Made by a program: the position numbers and the translations under genes. DNA of 64,000 nt from Albugo candida (Eukaryota > Oomycota > Peronosporomycetes > Albuginales > Albuginaceae): assembly GCA_905220665.1 (NCBI GenBank), contig CAJNAR010000023.1, positions 172,458 through 236,457 of the forward strand, in the 5' to 3' direction. Every line of letters begins with the position of its first letter. Within the stretch, counting starts at the first letter, position 1. The notes below the pieces were generated by a model. The model was not told where the DNA came from. It was given only the letters and a program-made list of their open reading frames with translations, and did no database searches. Shown piece after piece: positions 52,759 through 64,000 of this stretch.

Positions 52759-54144
52759 TCTCTAGCCAGCATGAGGTCTCTCGGGTCAAGATATGAAAAA
52801 GTACAATTGATAGAGAAGAGAATTCAACCCGAGATATCTACTAAAAGCACTCGATTCTTACAAGCAACAAATGCTGAGAAAATACTCTTACGGACATATC
52901 AACAAGTCATATACATGGCCAAAATGCAAATTGCCGACAGCAGCTTTGTGGTCATGGTTGATACTGGCTCTTCAGACCTATGGGTGTCATGTTCTTTTGT
53001 CAAGAACAGTGGATGTTCTCGCACATGTCCGAAAAACAACATTGTAATTCGGTACGGCTCAGGTGATGTGTGTGTTGTTCCCAAATCTGCGAGGATTAAA
53101 TTGGGAAGCTTAGAGATCGATGAGTATACTTTTGGCATTGCTCACGGATCTAATGTGCTTGATACGGGGAACATAAGAAGCAAATTACTTGTTGGGGACT
53201 CTCAAGGTTTACTAGGACTTGCGTATGGCTCTATATCATCGTACCAAAGCAGAGCTGGACAACTCATCGATTACCTTACATCTTTCTCGATCTTTCTCGG
53301 TCAGGAACACAATAATGAATCATTTTTACTTTTGAACGGCGTTGATACTGCATTGATTGAGCAGCAGCGTTGGCAACCATACGTCATCAACCTCAAACGA
53401 TCAGCTCACTGGACAATAGGAATGACGGGATTCAGAGTTGGAAAAGAAAAGTCGATATTTCCATGCGCCGATGATATACCGTTTTCTGGATCATCATCAT
53501 CATGTGACACCATTGTTGATACAGGCACGTCCCTTATATACATGCCGAATCTTGTGTACGAGGGGTTTACACGAAATTATCTGAAGCCGATAGGATGCGT
53601 GTTAGATGACACATCCTCGACATATATTTGCCCTTCATCGAAAGAGCTTCCACGTCTCGAATTTACTTTCGATAATGCGTCTTTCACTTTGTCGGCTAGT
53701 GAGTATAGTTTACCAGCATCACCTTCACATGTCTATATCGAGATACAACCGATCTCAACTTCTATGATCACAGTATCTCCTTTGGATAATAGCTGGATTA
53801 TTGGGGCCACATTTCTGAGAAAGTATTATTCCTCATATGAAGTTAATAGATCAGTGACATTTTATTGTGAGGCAGGACAATGTGGGAGCAATAATACGAT
53901 ATCAACACCAGCTTTCGGATATCCCACTTCAGGCAGTGATTTGCTTCCCAACACGGGGGCTCTCATGTCACCGGCAACGGTGATGAGAACACTTTATATA
54001 CTATTGGTAATCTTGGGAGTCGTTGGGATCTTCTCTGTGATACTTTCATGTCTGCGACGTTGTTCATATAAGCGACGTCCGCTTGGTACTAATGGTGAAT
54101 ATGGTGCGAATTACAATGCTGGCTTCACACCCCGACGCATCTGA
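52759..54144 (+). CDS. membrane-anchored pepsin-family aspartic protease (catalytic residues complete)
   Basis: From ATG 52759, 461 residues. Both catalytic loops are intact: VMVDTGSSDLWV (Asp 68) and TIVDTGTSLIYMP (Asp 254). The flap region IRYGSGDV and the C-terminal WIIGATFLRKYY signature are present. A hydrophobic helix near residues 414-435 (LYILLVILGVVGIFSVILS) followed by a basic tail (RRCSYKRR) predicts a type I membrane anchor. A propeptide-like segment precedes the first lobe. No signal peptide is seen at the chosen ATG, and since the frame is open 5' of it the true start is probably upstream or on another exon. It would cleave proteins at the cell surface or in the secretory route. 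It is the active counterpart against which the dead family at 17.8-35.2 kb can be read. Confidence 0.85.
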   Translation, partial: SLASMRSLGSRYEKVQLIEKRIQPEISTKSTRFLQATNAEKILLRTYQQVIYMAKMQIADSSFVVMVDTGSSDLWVSCSFVKNSGCSRTCPKNNIVIRYGSGDVCVVPKSARIKLGSLEIDEYTFGIAHGSNVLDTGNIRSKLLVGDSQGLLGLAYGSISSYQSRAGQLIDYLTSFSIFLGQEHNNESFLLLNGVDTALIEQQRWQPYVINLKRSAHWTIGMTGFRVGKEKSIFPCADDIPFSGSSSSCDTIVDTGTSLIYMPNLVYEGFTRNYLKPIGCVLDDTSSTYICPSSKELPRLEFTFDNASFTLSASEYSLPASPSHVYIEIQPISTSMITVSPLDNSWIIGATFLRKYYSSYEVNRSVTFYCEAGQCGSNNTISTPAFGYPTSGSDLLPNTGALMSPATVMRTLYILLVILGVVGIFSVILSCLRRCSYKRRPLGTNGEYGANYNAGFTPRRI

Positions 54145-54427
54145 TGATAATATCTGAGGAACTAAACCGCAAGTCGTGCACACTGAGTGAAAAGAACGAA
54201 CTGGTGTTGCATGTGGTTGAATAAAGAAATCATATTGCTGATTAGTCTACCGCAAGGTTGCGAGTCAAAAATGCAATCTGGTAACAAGGAGTGGTACAGA
54301 CGTCACGACAAGTAACAAGTGTCTTCTCGTGCCCTTTAGATGGATACATTGCGTTTCTCAACACTTAGACGGGTGGCTGGCGATGAGCAAAAAGCAACAG
54401 AAAATCGCTTGTTAAGGGCATCTGACC
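54145..54427. other. convergent 3' regions
   Basis: Short spacer between protease and Argonaute stop codons; expected to hold both polyadenylation regions. Confidence 0.4.
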
Positions 54428-57077
54428 TCATACGTAATACATGATGCTCCTAAAATTGTTGTGAACTTGCATTAGCCTCAAGTCAACCTCAGGCTCATTT
54501 TCTTCCCCAGAAATCGATGACATTGTGTCGCTGCAACCATCCGGAGTGAATATTCGGGCTCGGAAAGCCAGTAAATGCGAGTAGTATGGTGCTGGCACCA
54601 TCGATACAGATCGAGTGCACCTGGCAAAAGTATAACATAATCGGTAAGTCAGTACTTGTAATTCATCAGCACTGAAGCCAATTTCATCCAGCAATACGTG
54701 GTAATGCGTTGGCCTACTAGTGCCCTGTATGCACCCATGGCTCATTAGATAAAAATCGTGCTCAAAAGGATGACAAATCTCAGTATCGACAACTGTGCCA
54801 GCTTTGACATTTCCACTACGATCGGTGTCCTTCTGATCCGAAGCAAATAAGCGAGTATTGTGCCGTTTTTGAACGACTAAGAACGTTATTGCCGGCATGT
54901 AATCTTTCTCAAGCGATGCACAAGCTGCCCGTATGGCCGTCACTTCATGATTTAATACCATTGAGAACTGTCCTTCGCTGACGCCATCACGATAGAACAG
55001 TAGTTGATTGGGTTTCACTCTCGACTCCTTGTAGAAAATCATGAGAAGCTCTTTTGCCATTTCTTGCAAGTTCATGATTTGTTCAACTCTGTGTCCTTGG
55101 ACACGAAGAGTAGCCGCGTGCTTTATGCAATGACGATCCATAGATGCGATCACAGCTGCAATAGATGGTCGAGACCTCTCACTTACACCAGGGTGAGTTA
55201 CATCAGCACCAAAGATGATCGTTGGCACTTCCGATACTTTCGGTATAGGATCGCTAATGACCGCATTTTTCCCCCCAAGTTTCGTGTTGACTTTAAGTAG
55301 TATATTCGCGATGTATTGTGGACTCGCCCTGTCGATGTGCTTTGCAAGCATGCATTGAGAAGGAATTCCATTCTCGGATGTCCGACAAACGCTTTAATTC
55401 TCCGTAAACACCTGCATCTGCGGTCGAATTTATGAGCCAAATAATTTCGGCAGGGGCACGGAATGTTGTTTGCGCTTTATGAAGCGCATCCGGAAACAAT
55501 TCGCGCACCGTAGAAAAGCGTTGCTGCTGCAATATAATGGGTGGAATCTGTTGTGGCACCTGCATACCTAGCTGTCTCATCTGTTTCACAACTTGAATGA
55601 GAAACTTTTTGATCTGGTCGGGACTACAACGACGGGGATCGCACATGCTTATCACAGCCCAGGACGTAAGATGAGCAGACTCGGAAAATGATTTGTTTTT
55701 CATTTTCCACGCCCCGTCACGGGGTCGCTCGGTTCCACGGGAGTAAGCCATTTCTGGCTCTGGGAGAATTCGAGCTTGAGCAGTAACCATCGTCGGGTTC
55801 ACAGTGAGCCCCCACGCCTTCAGAACCGGATCACGACCAAAACCAACATCGCGTACTTTCTGTTCAATTCGGTGCTTGCGATCGTCTGGTTTAGTACAAG
55901 TAAAACGGATCATATTTTCAACTTGTCTGTCTGTTATTTTTCGAGGTGTTTTCCGACCAGCAATGATGTGACAGACTTCCAACGGCAAATAATTTTTCTT
56001 GTTCATTGCACCAACGTGTAAACAAGGTAGTTCTGGATGCCGTAGCGACTTGTAGTTTTTTGCAAAATATGCTGCAACAGATAATTCCGAGCCAGAATCG
56101 TCGTCGAAGAATAAATCTCCTGCAGAAGCTTTTGATAGTCCATTGACCCGAAAGGTACGCTTCATATCGCCTCGATGAGTTACATAAACTTTAAGGCCTT
56201 TTACTGCCTTCGAAAAAGCTAAAGTTTGTACTTTATTTAAAGTTCTTGGGAGCGTACGGTCTCTCTGATTCAGCGTTTCGATCAGAAAGTCTAATACACT
56301 CATCTCCTTCACAAACGCTGTAGCTGCCAAGTCCAAGTTTAAATCTAGATGATTTTGCGTTGGCCGTAAACTTTAAAAGTGTCCAAACCAAACCTCAGAA
56401 CCTTCCCCAATATCTTTGGCACCATTATGTGAGTATAAACTTCGACCAACGGATACAAGTCGTGAGCTTGATGTGTGTCGCATTGCGATATCAAGTGCTT
56501 GTAGTGCATCATATGGAGTATAATTTAGCTTCCCTTGGAAAAACATTTCAGGCTGATTTGCACTCACTGCCAATTTAGATGCTTCTTTGACTAAGCAATG
56601 ATACAGTTTCGGTTTAGCCTGATCAGGTAGCTGCAGATTATCGAACTCTTTTTCTGTAAACGGCAATTTCAATACTGTGTAGATATTTTTTCTACAATCG
56701 GTCACTACTACTGGAGTAGACATATCAACTTTCAGGCGTGCCCAAAGAGAACTCATTAAGTGGCTGGTCACACTTTTGCTAAGGCCTTCATTCGTAAACT
56801 TTTCGTCTTGTAGTGCCATTGACAGATCATAATGGTACAAGCTGACCCCAAAATCAGCAGTGACCTTGTAATGATTCGCATGGATTGAGATTTGTTTACC
56901 AAGATGACCGAATCCAGGTCGACGGGGAAGATTCATTTCTAAACTCGAGATAATTTGATCATTATTCGTACCTTCCGTTTCAATGCTGAGTGATCCTAGA
57001 TCCAGTTGCCCAGTTGTTCTACTTTCTTGGCCTGAAATATCAAGTCTTTCTTTCTGAACGCCTCGCTTGCGCGCCAT
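54428..57077 (-). pseudogene. AGO: Argonaute with one in-frame stop and one frameshift
   Basis: From ATG 57077 a typical eukaryotic Argonaute of about 880 residues reads through nearly end to end: N domain (FGHLGKQISIHANHYKV), linker and PAZ region, MID, then PIWI with [18 protein letters not shown] and [11 protein letters not shown], so the catalytic D-D-H set is retained, ending MYYV. Two lesions break it. A TAA at 56373-56375 (about residue 235) sits exactly where relatives have the Q of FQSLRPT; the frame continues unchanged after it. Near 55370 one extra base separates [11 protein letters not shown] from [11 protein letters not shown]. Argonautes bind small RNAs for gene silencing. Either this copy is a recent pseudogene, or the sequence has errors, or recoding occurs. 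Decay is slight otherwise. Confidence 0.85.
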
Positions 57078-57514
57078 CGACTCAGTTCCCAAATGAAATT
57101 TGCTTTTGGGACGTTGATGAGAGTGGAGATATATCGATGGGTGTGGGAAAGAAAGAATTTCATTACAAATCAATCTCAACTGTCGGTTCTTGTGGATATT
57201 AAACGATATTACTTTTATCGTGTTTAAGCTTATAGAGACATAGATCTTGGCTAGTTGAAAACCTGTATCATTACTTGATCACGGTAATAATCCGTATGCT
57301 CGATGAAAAAAAAGCATTTGCTATCTGTAACGACAAGAATGGAACCCAGAGATTCTCTAAGCAAAAAAGCAACCCGCCTTGACGACAACGTGCGCAAGAG
57401 AAAGAGCGGTGGCTTAATCTATAGCGCTTGAAATAATCAAAATTCGATAGATTGCACAGTCGATAATAGTGGAGCTATGATCGCATGCATGCGATAATTT
57501 CATATCTTCACAGT
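57078..57514. other. spacer between Argonaute and satellite
   Basis: Argonaute upstream region. No gene or repeat recognised. Confidence 0.4.
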
Positions 57515-60500
57515 TCTTCAGAGTTCTTCTGAAGAACCTTATCTCTAGTATGATTGATCACAGCAGCATTGAGAAGATTGTTTCTCCGTTGCTATTGCTG
57601 ACATGACAGAAGAAAAAGTGTTTATATCGTAAGTCATAATCCATCAAACAAGCTCAAACAAAGCATAGACTTGAATCTGTTACTGGCTTATACCATAATT
57701 ACAGCACATTTTGACCTTGTTCATCTTAGAAACATGACCTTTTTAGGTTTGAGTGAGAACACTCCTACAAAAATGTGGCTTTGTCGGTTTTTTTTAAATT
57801 CGATGATTGACTTTGCGACTAAGATATTCCATTTATCTCATTTTTACCGGAGCAAGAAATGCGTCTTACACGCTCGTACTTTCTATTCGACACGTTTTTC
57901 ATTTAAATCACGATGCGTTCTCACATTGAATGATACCAAACGAAGATAGAAGCAGAAAGCATGGAAAGGATACCCTTTTCACTAGTCAGAAGTTTCAGCC
58001 ATCAAATCTGTCCACACTAAAGCTCATCAAGAAAATGATACTTTAAAAAGTCGTCTCTGGAGTTCCTCTTGAGAACTTTTGAAAGCACCCCATGGATGCT
58101 AATATTGATCACAGTAGCACTAAGAAAACTGTCTATTCGGTACTATTGCTGACATGATAGGAAAAAAAGTATTCATAACGCGAGTCATAATCCTTCAAAC
58201 AAGCTCAAACAAAGCATGGACTTGAATCTGTTAGTGGTTTAGATCAAAATTACAACACTTTTTGACCTTGTTTATCTTATAAACATGAACTGTGTAGGTT
58301 CGAATGAGAACACTCCTACAAAAATATGGCTTTGTCGGTTTTTTTCTAAGTTCGATGGTTGACTCTGTGACTAAGATATTCCATTTATGTCATTTTTATC
58401 GAAGCAAGAAATGCGTCTGACACGCTAGTACTTTTTATACGACACATTTTTTGTTTCACTACAGGAAAGTTCTCACATTGAATGATATCAAACGGAGATA
58501 GAAGCAGAAAGAATGAAAACGATATTCTTTTTTACTACTGAGAAGTTTCGGCAATCAAATCTGTCCACACTAAAAATCATCAAGAAAATGATACATTAAA
58601 ATCGTCTCTGGAGTTCCTCCCGAGAAGTTTTGAAAGCACCTGATGAATGCTAATATTGATCACAGTAGCACTAAGAAAACTGTCTATCCGGTACTATTGC
58701 CGACATGACAGGAAAAAAAGTATTTATATAGCGAGTCATATTCTTTCAAACAAGCTCAAACAAAGCATGGACTTGAATCTGTTAGTGGTGTAGATCAAAA
58801 TTACAACACTTTTTGACCTTGTTTATCTTATAAACATGAACTGTGTAGGTTCGAATGAGAACACTCCTACCAAAATTGGGCTTTGTCGGTTTTTTTTTTA
58901 AGTTCGATGGTTGACTCTATGACTAAGATATTCCACTTATGTCATTTTTCTCGAAGCAAGAAATGCGTCTGACACGCTAGTACTTTTTATACGACACATT
59001 TTTTCGTTTCACTACCGGAACGTTTTCACATTGAATGATACCGAACGGAGATAGAAGCGGAAAGAATGAAACGATAATCTTTCTAACTAGTCAGAAGTTC
59101 CGACCATCAAATTAGTGCCCAGTAAGTCAACATCGTCCTTGGAGTTCCTCTTGAGAACTTTTTAAAGTTTCTCATGGATGCTTATATTGATCACAGTAGC
59201 ACTAAGAAAACTGTCTATCCGGTACTATTGCTGACATGATAGGAAAAAAAGTATTCATAACGCGAGTCATAATCCTTCAAACAAGCTCAAACAAAGCATG
59301 GACTTGAATCTGTTAGTGGTTTAGATCAAAATTACAACACTTTTTGACCTTGTTTATCTTATAAACATGAACTGTGTAGGTTCGAATGAGAACACTCCTA
59401 CCAAAATTGGGCTTTGTCGGTTTTTTTTTTAAGTTCGATGGTTGACTCTATGACTAAGATATTCCACTTATGTCATTTTTCGAAGCAAGAAATGCGTCTG
59501 ACACGCTAGTACTTTTTATACGACACATTTTTTGTTTCACTACAGGAACGTTCTCTCACATTGAATGATATCAAACGGAGATAGAAGCAGAAAGAATGAA
59601 AACGATATTCTTTTTTACTACTGAGAAGTTTCGGCAATCAAATCTGTCCACACTAAAGCTCATCAAGAAAATGATACATTAAAATCGTCTCCGGAGTTCC
59701 TCCCGAGAACTTTTGAAAGCACCTCATGGATGCTAATATTTATCACAGAAGCACTAAGAAAACTGTCTATTCGGTACAATTGCTGACATGATAGGAAAAA
59801 AAGTATTTATATCGCGAGTCATAATCCTTCAAACAAACTCAAACAAAGCATTGACTTGAATCTGTTAGTGGTTTATATCAAAATTACAACACTTTTTGAC
59901 CTTGTTTATCTTATAAACATGAACTGTGTAGGTTCGAATGAGAACACTCCTACCAAAATATGGCTTTGTCGGGCTATTTTTTAAGTTCGATGGTTGACTC
60001 TGTGACTAAGATATTCCATCTAAGTCATTTTTATCGCAGCAAGAATTGCCTCTGATACGCTCATACTTTTTATACTACACGTTTCTCGTTTCACTACCGG
60101 AACGTTTTCACATTGAATGATACCGAACAAAGATAGAAGCGGAAAGAATGAAACGATAATCTTTCTAACTAGTCAGAAGTTCCGACCATCAAATTAGTGC
60201 CCAGTAAGTCAACATCGTCCTTGGAGTTCCTCTTGAGAACTTTTTAAAGTTTCTCATGGATGCTTATATTGATCACAGTAGCACTAAGAAAACTGTCTAT
60301 CCGGTACTATTGCTGACATGATAGGAAAAAAGTATTTATATCGCGAGTCATAATCCTTCAAACAAGCTCAAACAAAGCATGGACTTGAATCTGTTAGTGG
60401 TTTAGATCAAAATTACAACACTTTTTGACCTTGTTTATCTTATAAACATGAACTGTGTAGGTTCGAATGAGAACACTCCTACAAAAATATGGCTTTGTCG

Positions 60501-63500
60501 GGTTTTTTGGACTTCGATGGTTGACTCTGTGACTAAGATATTCCATCTATGTCATTTTTATCGAAGCAAGAAATGCGTCTGACACGCTCGTATTTTTTAT
60601 ACGACACATTTTTTGTTTCACTACAGGAACGTTCTCACATTGAATGATATCAAACGGAGATAGAAGCAGAAAGAATGAAACGATATTCTTTTTTACTACT
60701 GAGAAGTTTCGGCAATCAAATCTGTCCACACTAAAAATCATCAAGAAAATGATACATTAAAATCGTCTCTGGAGTTCCTCCCGAGAACTTTTGAAAGCAC
60801 CTCATGGATGCTAATATTGATCACAGTAGCACTAAGAAAACTGTCTATTCGGTACAATTGCTGACATGATAGGAAAAAAAGTATTATATCGCGAGTCATA
60901 TTCCTTCAAACAAGCTCAAACAAAGCATTGACTTGAATCTGTTAGTGGTTTATATCAAAATTACAGCACTTTTTGACCCTGTTTATCTGAGAAACATGAA
61001 CTGTGTAGGTTCGAATGAGAACACTCCTACCAAAATATGGCTTTGTCGGGTTTTTTTAAGTTCGATGGTTGACTCTGTGACTAAGATATTCCATCTAAGT
61101 CATTTTTATCGCAGCAAGAATTGCCTCTGATACGCTCATACTTTTTATACTACACGATTCTCGTTTCACTACCGGAACGTTTTCACATTGAATGATACCG
61201 AACGGAGATAGAAGCGGAAAGAATGAAACGATAATCTTTCTAACTAGTCAGAAGTTCCGACCATCAAATTAGTGCCCAGTAAGTCAACATCGTCCTTGGA
61301 GTTCCTCTTGAGAACTTTTTAAAGTTTCTCATGGATGCTTATATTGATCACAGTAGCACTAAGAAAACTGTCTATCCGGTACTATTGCTGACATGATAGG
61401 AAAAAAAGTATTCATAACGCGAGTCATAATCCTTCAAACAAGCTCAAACAAAGCATGGACTTGAATCTGTTAGTGGTTTATCTCAAAATTACAGCCCTTT
61501 TTGACCTTGTTTATCTTATAAACATGAACTGTGTAGGTTCGAATGAGAGCACTCCTACCAAAATATGGCTTTGTCGGTTTTTTTTTAAGTTCGATGGTTG
61601 ACTCTGTGACTAAGATATTCCATCTATGTCATTTTTCTCGAAGCAAGAAATGCGTCTGACACGCTAGTACTTTTTATACGACACATTTTTTGTTTCACTA
61701 CAGGAAAGTTCTCACATTGAATGATATCAAACGGAGATAGAAGCAGAAAGAATGAAAACGATATTCTTTTTTACTACTGAGAAGTTTCGGCAATCAAATC
61801 TGTCCACACTAAAGCTCATCAAGAAAATGATACATTAAAATCGTCTCCGGAGTTCCTCCCGAGAACTTTTGAAAGCACCTCATGGATGCTAATATTTATC
61901 ACAATAGCACTAAGAAAACTGTCTATTCGGTACAATTGCTGACATGATAGGAAAAAAAGTATTTATATCGCGAGTCATATTCCTTCAAACAAACTCAAAC
62001 AAAGCATTGACTTGAATCTGTTAGTGGTTTATATCAAAATTACAACCCTTTTTGACCCTGTTTATCTGAGACACATGAACTTTGTAGGTTCGAATGAGAA
62101 CACTCCTACCAAAATATGGCTTTGTCGGTTTTTTTTAAGTTCGATGGTTGACTCTGTGACTAAGATATTCCATCTAAGTCATTTTTATCGAAGCAAGAAT
62201 TGCCTCTGACACGCTAGTACTTTTTATACGACACATTTTTTGTTTCACTACAGGAACGTTCTCACATTGAATGATACCAAACGAAGATAGAAGCAGAAAG
62301 AATGAAAACGTTATTTTTTTCACTACTCAGAAGTTTCGGCAACCAAATCTGTCCACACTAAAAATCGTCAAGAAAATGATACATTAAAATCGTCTCCGGA
62401 GTTCCTCTTGAGAACTTTTGAAAGCACCTCATGGATGCTAATATTTATCACAGTAGCACTAAGAAAACTGTCTATTCGGTACAATTGCTGACATGATAGG
62501 AAAAAAAGTATTTATATCGCGAGTCATATTCCTTCAAACAAGCTCAAACAAAGCATTGACTGGAATCTGTTAGTGGTTTATCTCAAAATTACAGCCCTTT
62601 TTGGCCTTGTTTATCTTATAAACATGAACTGTGTAGGTTCGAATGAGAACACTCCTACCAAAATATGGCTTTGTCGGGTTTTTTTTAAGTTCGATGGTTG
62701 ACTCTGTGACTAAGATATTCCATCTAAGTCATTTTTATCGAAGCAAGAATTGCCTCTGACACGCTAGTACTTTTTATACGACACATTTTTTGTTTCACTA
62801 CAGGAACGTTCTCACATTGAATGATACCAAACGAAGATAGAAGCAGAAAGAATGAAAACGTTATTTTTTTCACTACTCAGAAGTTTCGGCAACCAAATCT
62901 GTCCACACTAAAAATCGTCAAGAAAATGATACATTAAAATCGTCTCCGGAGTTCCTCTTGAGAACTTTTGAAAGCACCTTATGGATGCTTATATTGATCA
63001 CAGTAGCACTAAGAAAACTGTCTATCCGGTACTATTGCCGACATGACAGGAAAAAAAGTATTTATATCGCGAGTCATATTCCTTCAAACAAACTCAAACA
63101 AAGCATTGACTTGAATCTGTTAGTGGTTTATATCAAAATTACAACCCTTTTTGACCCTGTTTATCTGAGACACATGAACTTTGTAGGTTCGAATGAGAAC
63201 ACTCCTACCAAAATATGGCTTTGTCGGGCTTTTTTTAAGTTCCATGGTTGACTCTGTGACTAAGATATTCCACTTATGTCATTTTTATCGAAGCAAGAAA
63301 TGCGTCTGACACGCTAGTACTTTTTATACGACAAATTTTTTGTTTCACTACAGGAACGTTCTCACAGTGAATGATACCAAACGGAGATAGAAGCAGAAAG
63401 AATGAAAACGTTATTTTTTTCACTACTCAGAAGTTTCGGCAACCAAATCTGTCCACACTAAAGCTCATCAAGAAAATGATACATTAAAATCGTCTCCGGA

Positions 63501-64000
63501 GTTCCTCTTGAGAACTTTTGAAAGCACCTCATGGATGCTAATATTTATCACAATAGCACTAAGAAAACTGTCTATTCGGTACAATTGCTGACATGATAGG
63601 AAAAAAAGTATTTATATCGCGAGTCATATTCCTTCAAACAAACTCAAACAAAGCATTGACTTGAATCTGTTAGTGGTTTATCTCAAAATTACAGCCCTTT
63701 TTGACCTTGTTTGTCTTATAAACATGAACTGTGTAGGTTCGAATGAGAACACTCCTACCAAAATATGGCTTTTGTCGGGTTTTTTTTAAGTTCGATGGTT
63801 GACTCTGTGACTAAGATATTCCATCTATGTCATTTTTCTCGAAGCAAGAAATGCGTCTGACACGCTAGTACTTTTTATACGACACATTTTTTGTTTCACT
63901 ACAGGAACGTTCTCACATTGAATGATACCAAACGAAGATAGAAGCAGAAAGAATGAAAACGTTATTTTTTTCACTACTCAGAAGTTTCGGCAACCAAGAT
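57515..64000. repeat. tandem satellite array, ~550-bp units, continues past window end
   Basis: The landmark TTGAATCTGT (one copy TGGAATCTGT) recurs at 57671, 58222, 58773, 59304, 59856, 60385, 60933, 61461, 62012, 62561, 63111 and 63661, giving steps of 551, 551, 531, 552, 529, 548, 528, 551, 549, 550 and 550. The first copy is the most diverged, as expected at an array edge. Three short steps carry a variant block (GTGCCCAGTAAGTCAACATC at about 59115, 60197 and 61273), making a dimeric ~1.08-kb higher-order unit in the middle of the array. Each unit has a short hairpin (GTAGG...CCTAC) and a T-run of variable length. Frames of about 65 codons recur, but lack an ATG and vary in frame. Confidence 0.95.

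Noticed and set aside
55360..55380. Tiny intron or programmed frameshift in Argonaute
   Set aside because: The disruption is one base; no intron of the size seen here fits, and no slippery heptamer is evident at the site. A mutation or sequence error is simpler.
57671..63251. Repeated ~65-codon frames in satellite units
   Set aside because: They start at TTG, are open in some units and broken in others, and follow the repeat; no sign of codon-level selection.
63730..63750. tRNA gene suggested by GGTTCGAAT
   Set aside because: No cloverleaf can be drawn: there is no acceptor stem partner, anticodon arm or D arm at the right spacing.
57515..64000. Telomeric or subtelomeric repeat
   Set aside because: No TTTAGGG-type runs; the unit is a ~550-bp satellite.

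Overview
This is eukaryotic nuclear DNA, almost certainly from an oomycete. The best guess is an obligate plant parasite of the white-rust (Albugo) type, though the genus is an inference. The signs are: very short introns (44-61 nt wherever the reading frame fixes both ends), an oomycete-style full-size PDR/ABCG transporter, MULE and Ty1/copia elements, small proteins with signal peptides, and genes packed on both strands. There are no operons, ribosome binding sites, tRNA or rRNA genes, or CRISPR arrays.

Layout: 1-1226 is the visible part of a Cys-rich gene running off the left edge (minus). 1.9-2.3 kb holds a ceramide-synthase relic. 2.65-9.90 kb is a dead MULE DNA transposon whose right terminal inverted repeat (TIR) was split by a dead Ty1/copia retrotransposon (5243-9823). 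12.7-16.0 kb has two conserved multi-exon genes on the plus strand: a DUF4954 beta-helix protein and GID8, a subunit of the GID/CTLH ubiquitin ligase.

17.8-40.0 kb is the most unusual part. Five tandem minus-strand copies of a secreted pepsin-like family have lost both catalytic DTG motifs. Three look intact (23893-24942, 26096-27175, 34084-35220) and two are pseudogenes. Their duplication units carry a conserved inverted repeat 207-275 bp upstream of each start and, in several units, decaying 3' pieces of a PDR transporter. The one complete PDR gene (35957-40042) lies directly upstream of the last copy. The array looks like repeated duplication of a 'PDR 3' end + pseudo-protease' module, later broken by a LINE insertion.

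41.1-57.1 kb is housekeeping-like and gene-dense: a small secreted protein, an AIRAPL-like AN1 zinc-finger protein ending in a CaaX box, an NF-YB-type histone-fold protein, a basic His-tailed protein, centrin, another small secreted protein, a large protein with a possible C2 fold, a catalytically complete membrane-anchored aspartic protease, and an Argonaute carrying one in-frame stop and one frameshift. 57.5-64.0 kb is a satellite of about 550-bp units with a partly dimeric higher-order pattern, running off the right edge.

Start codons were chosen as ATG; where the 5' end is uncertain this is stated. All homology calls are by eye from motifs; no database search was run.
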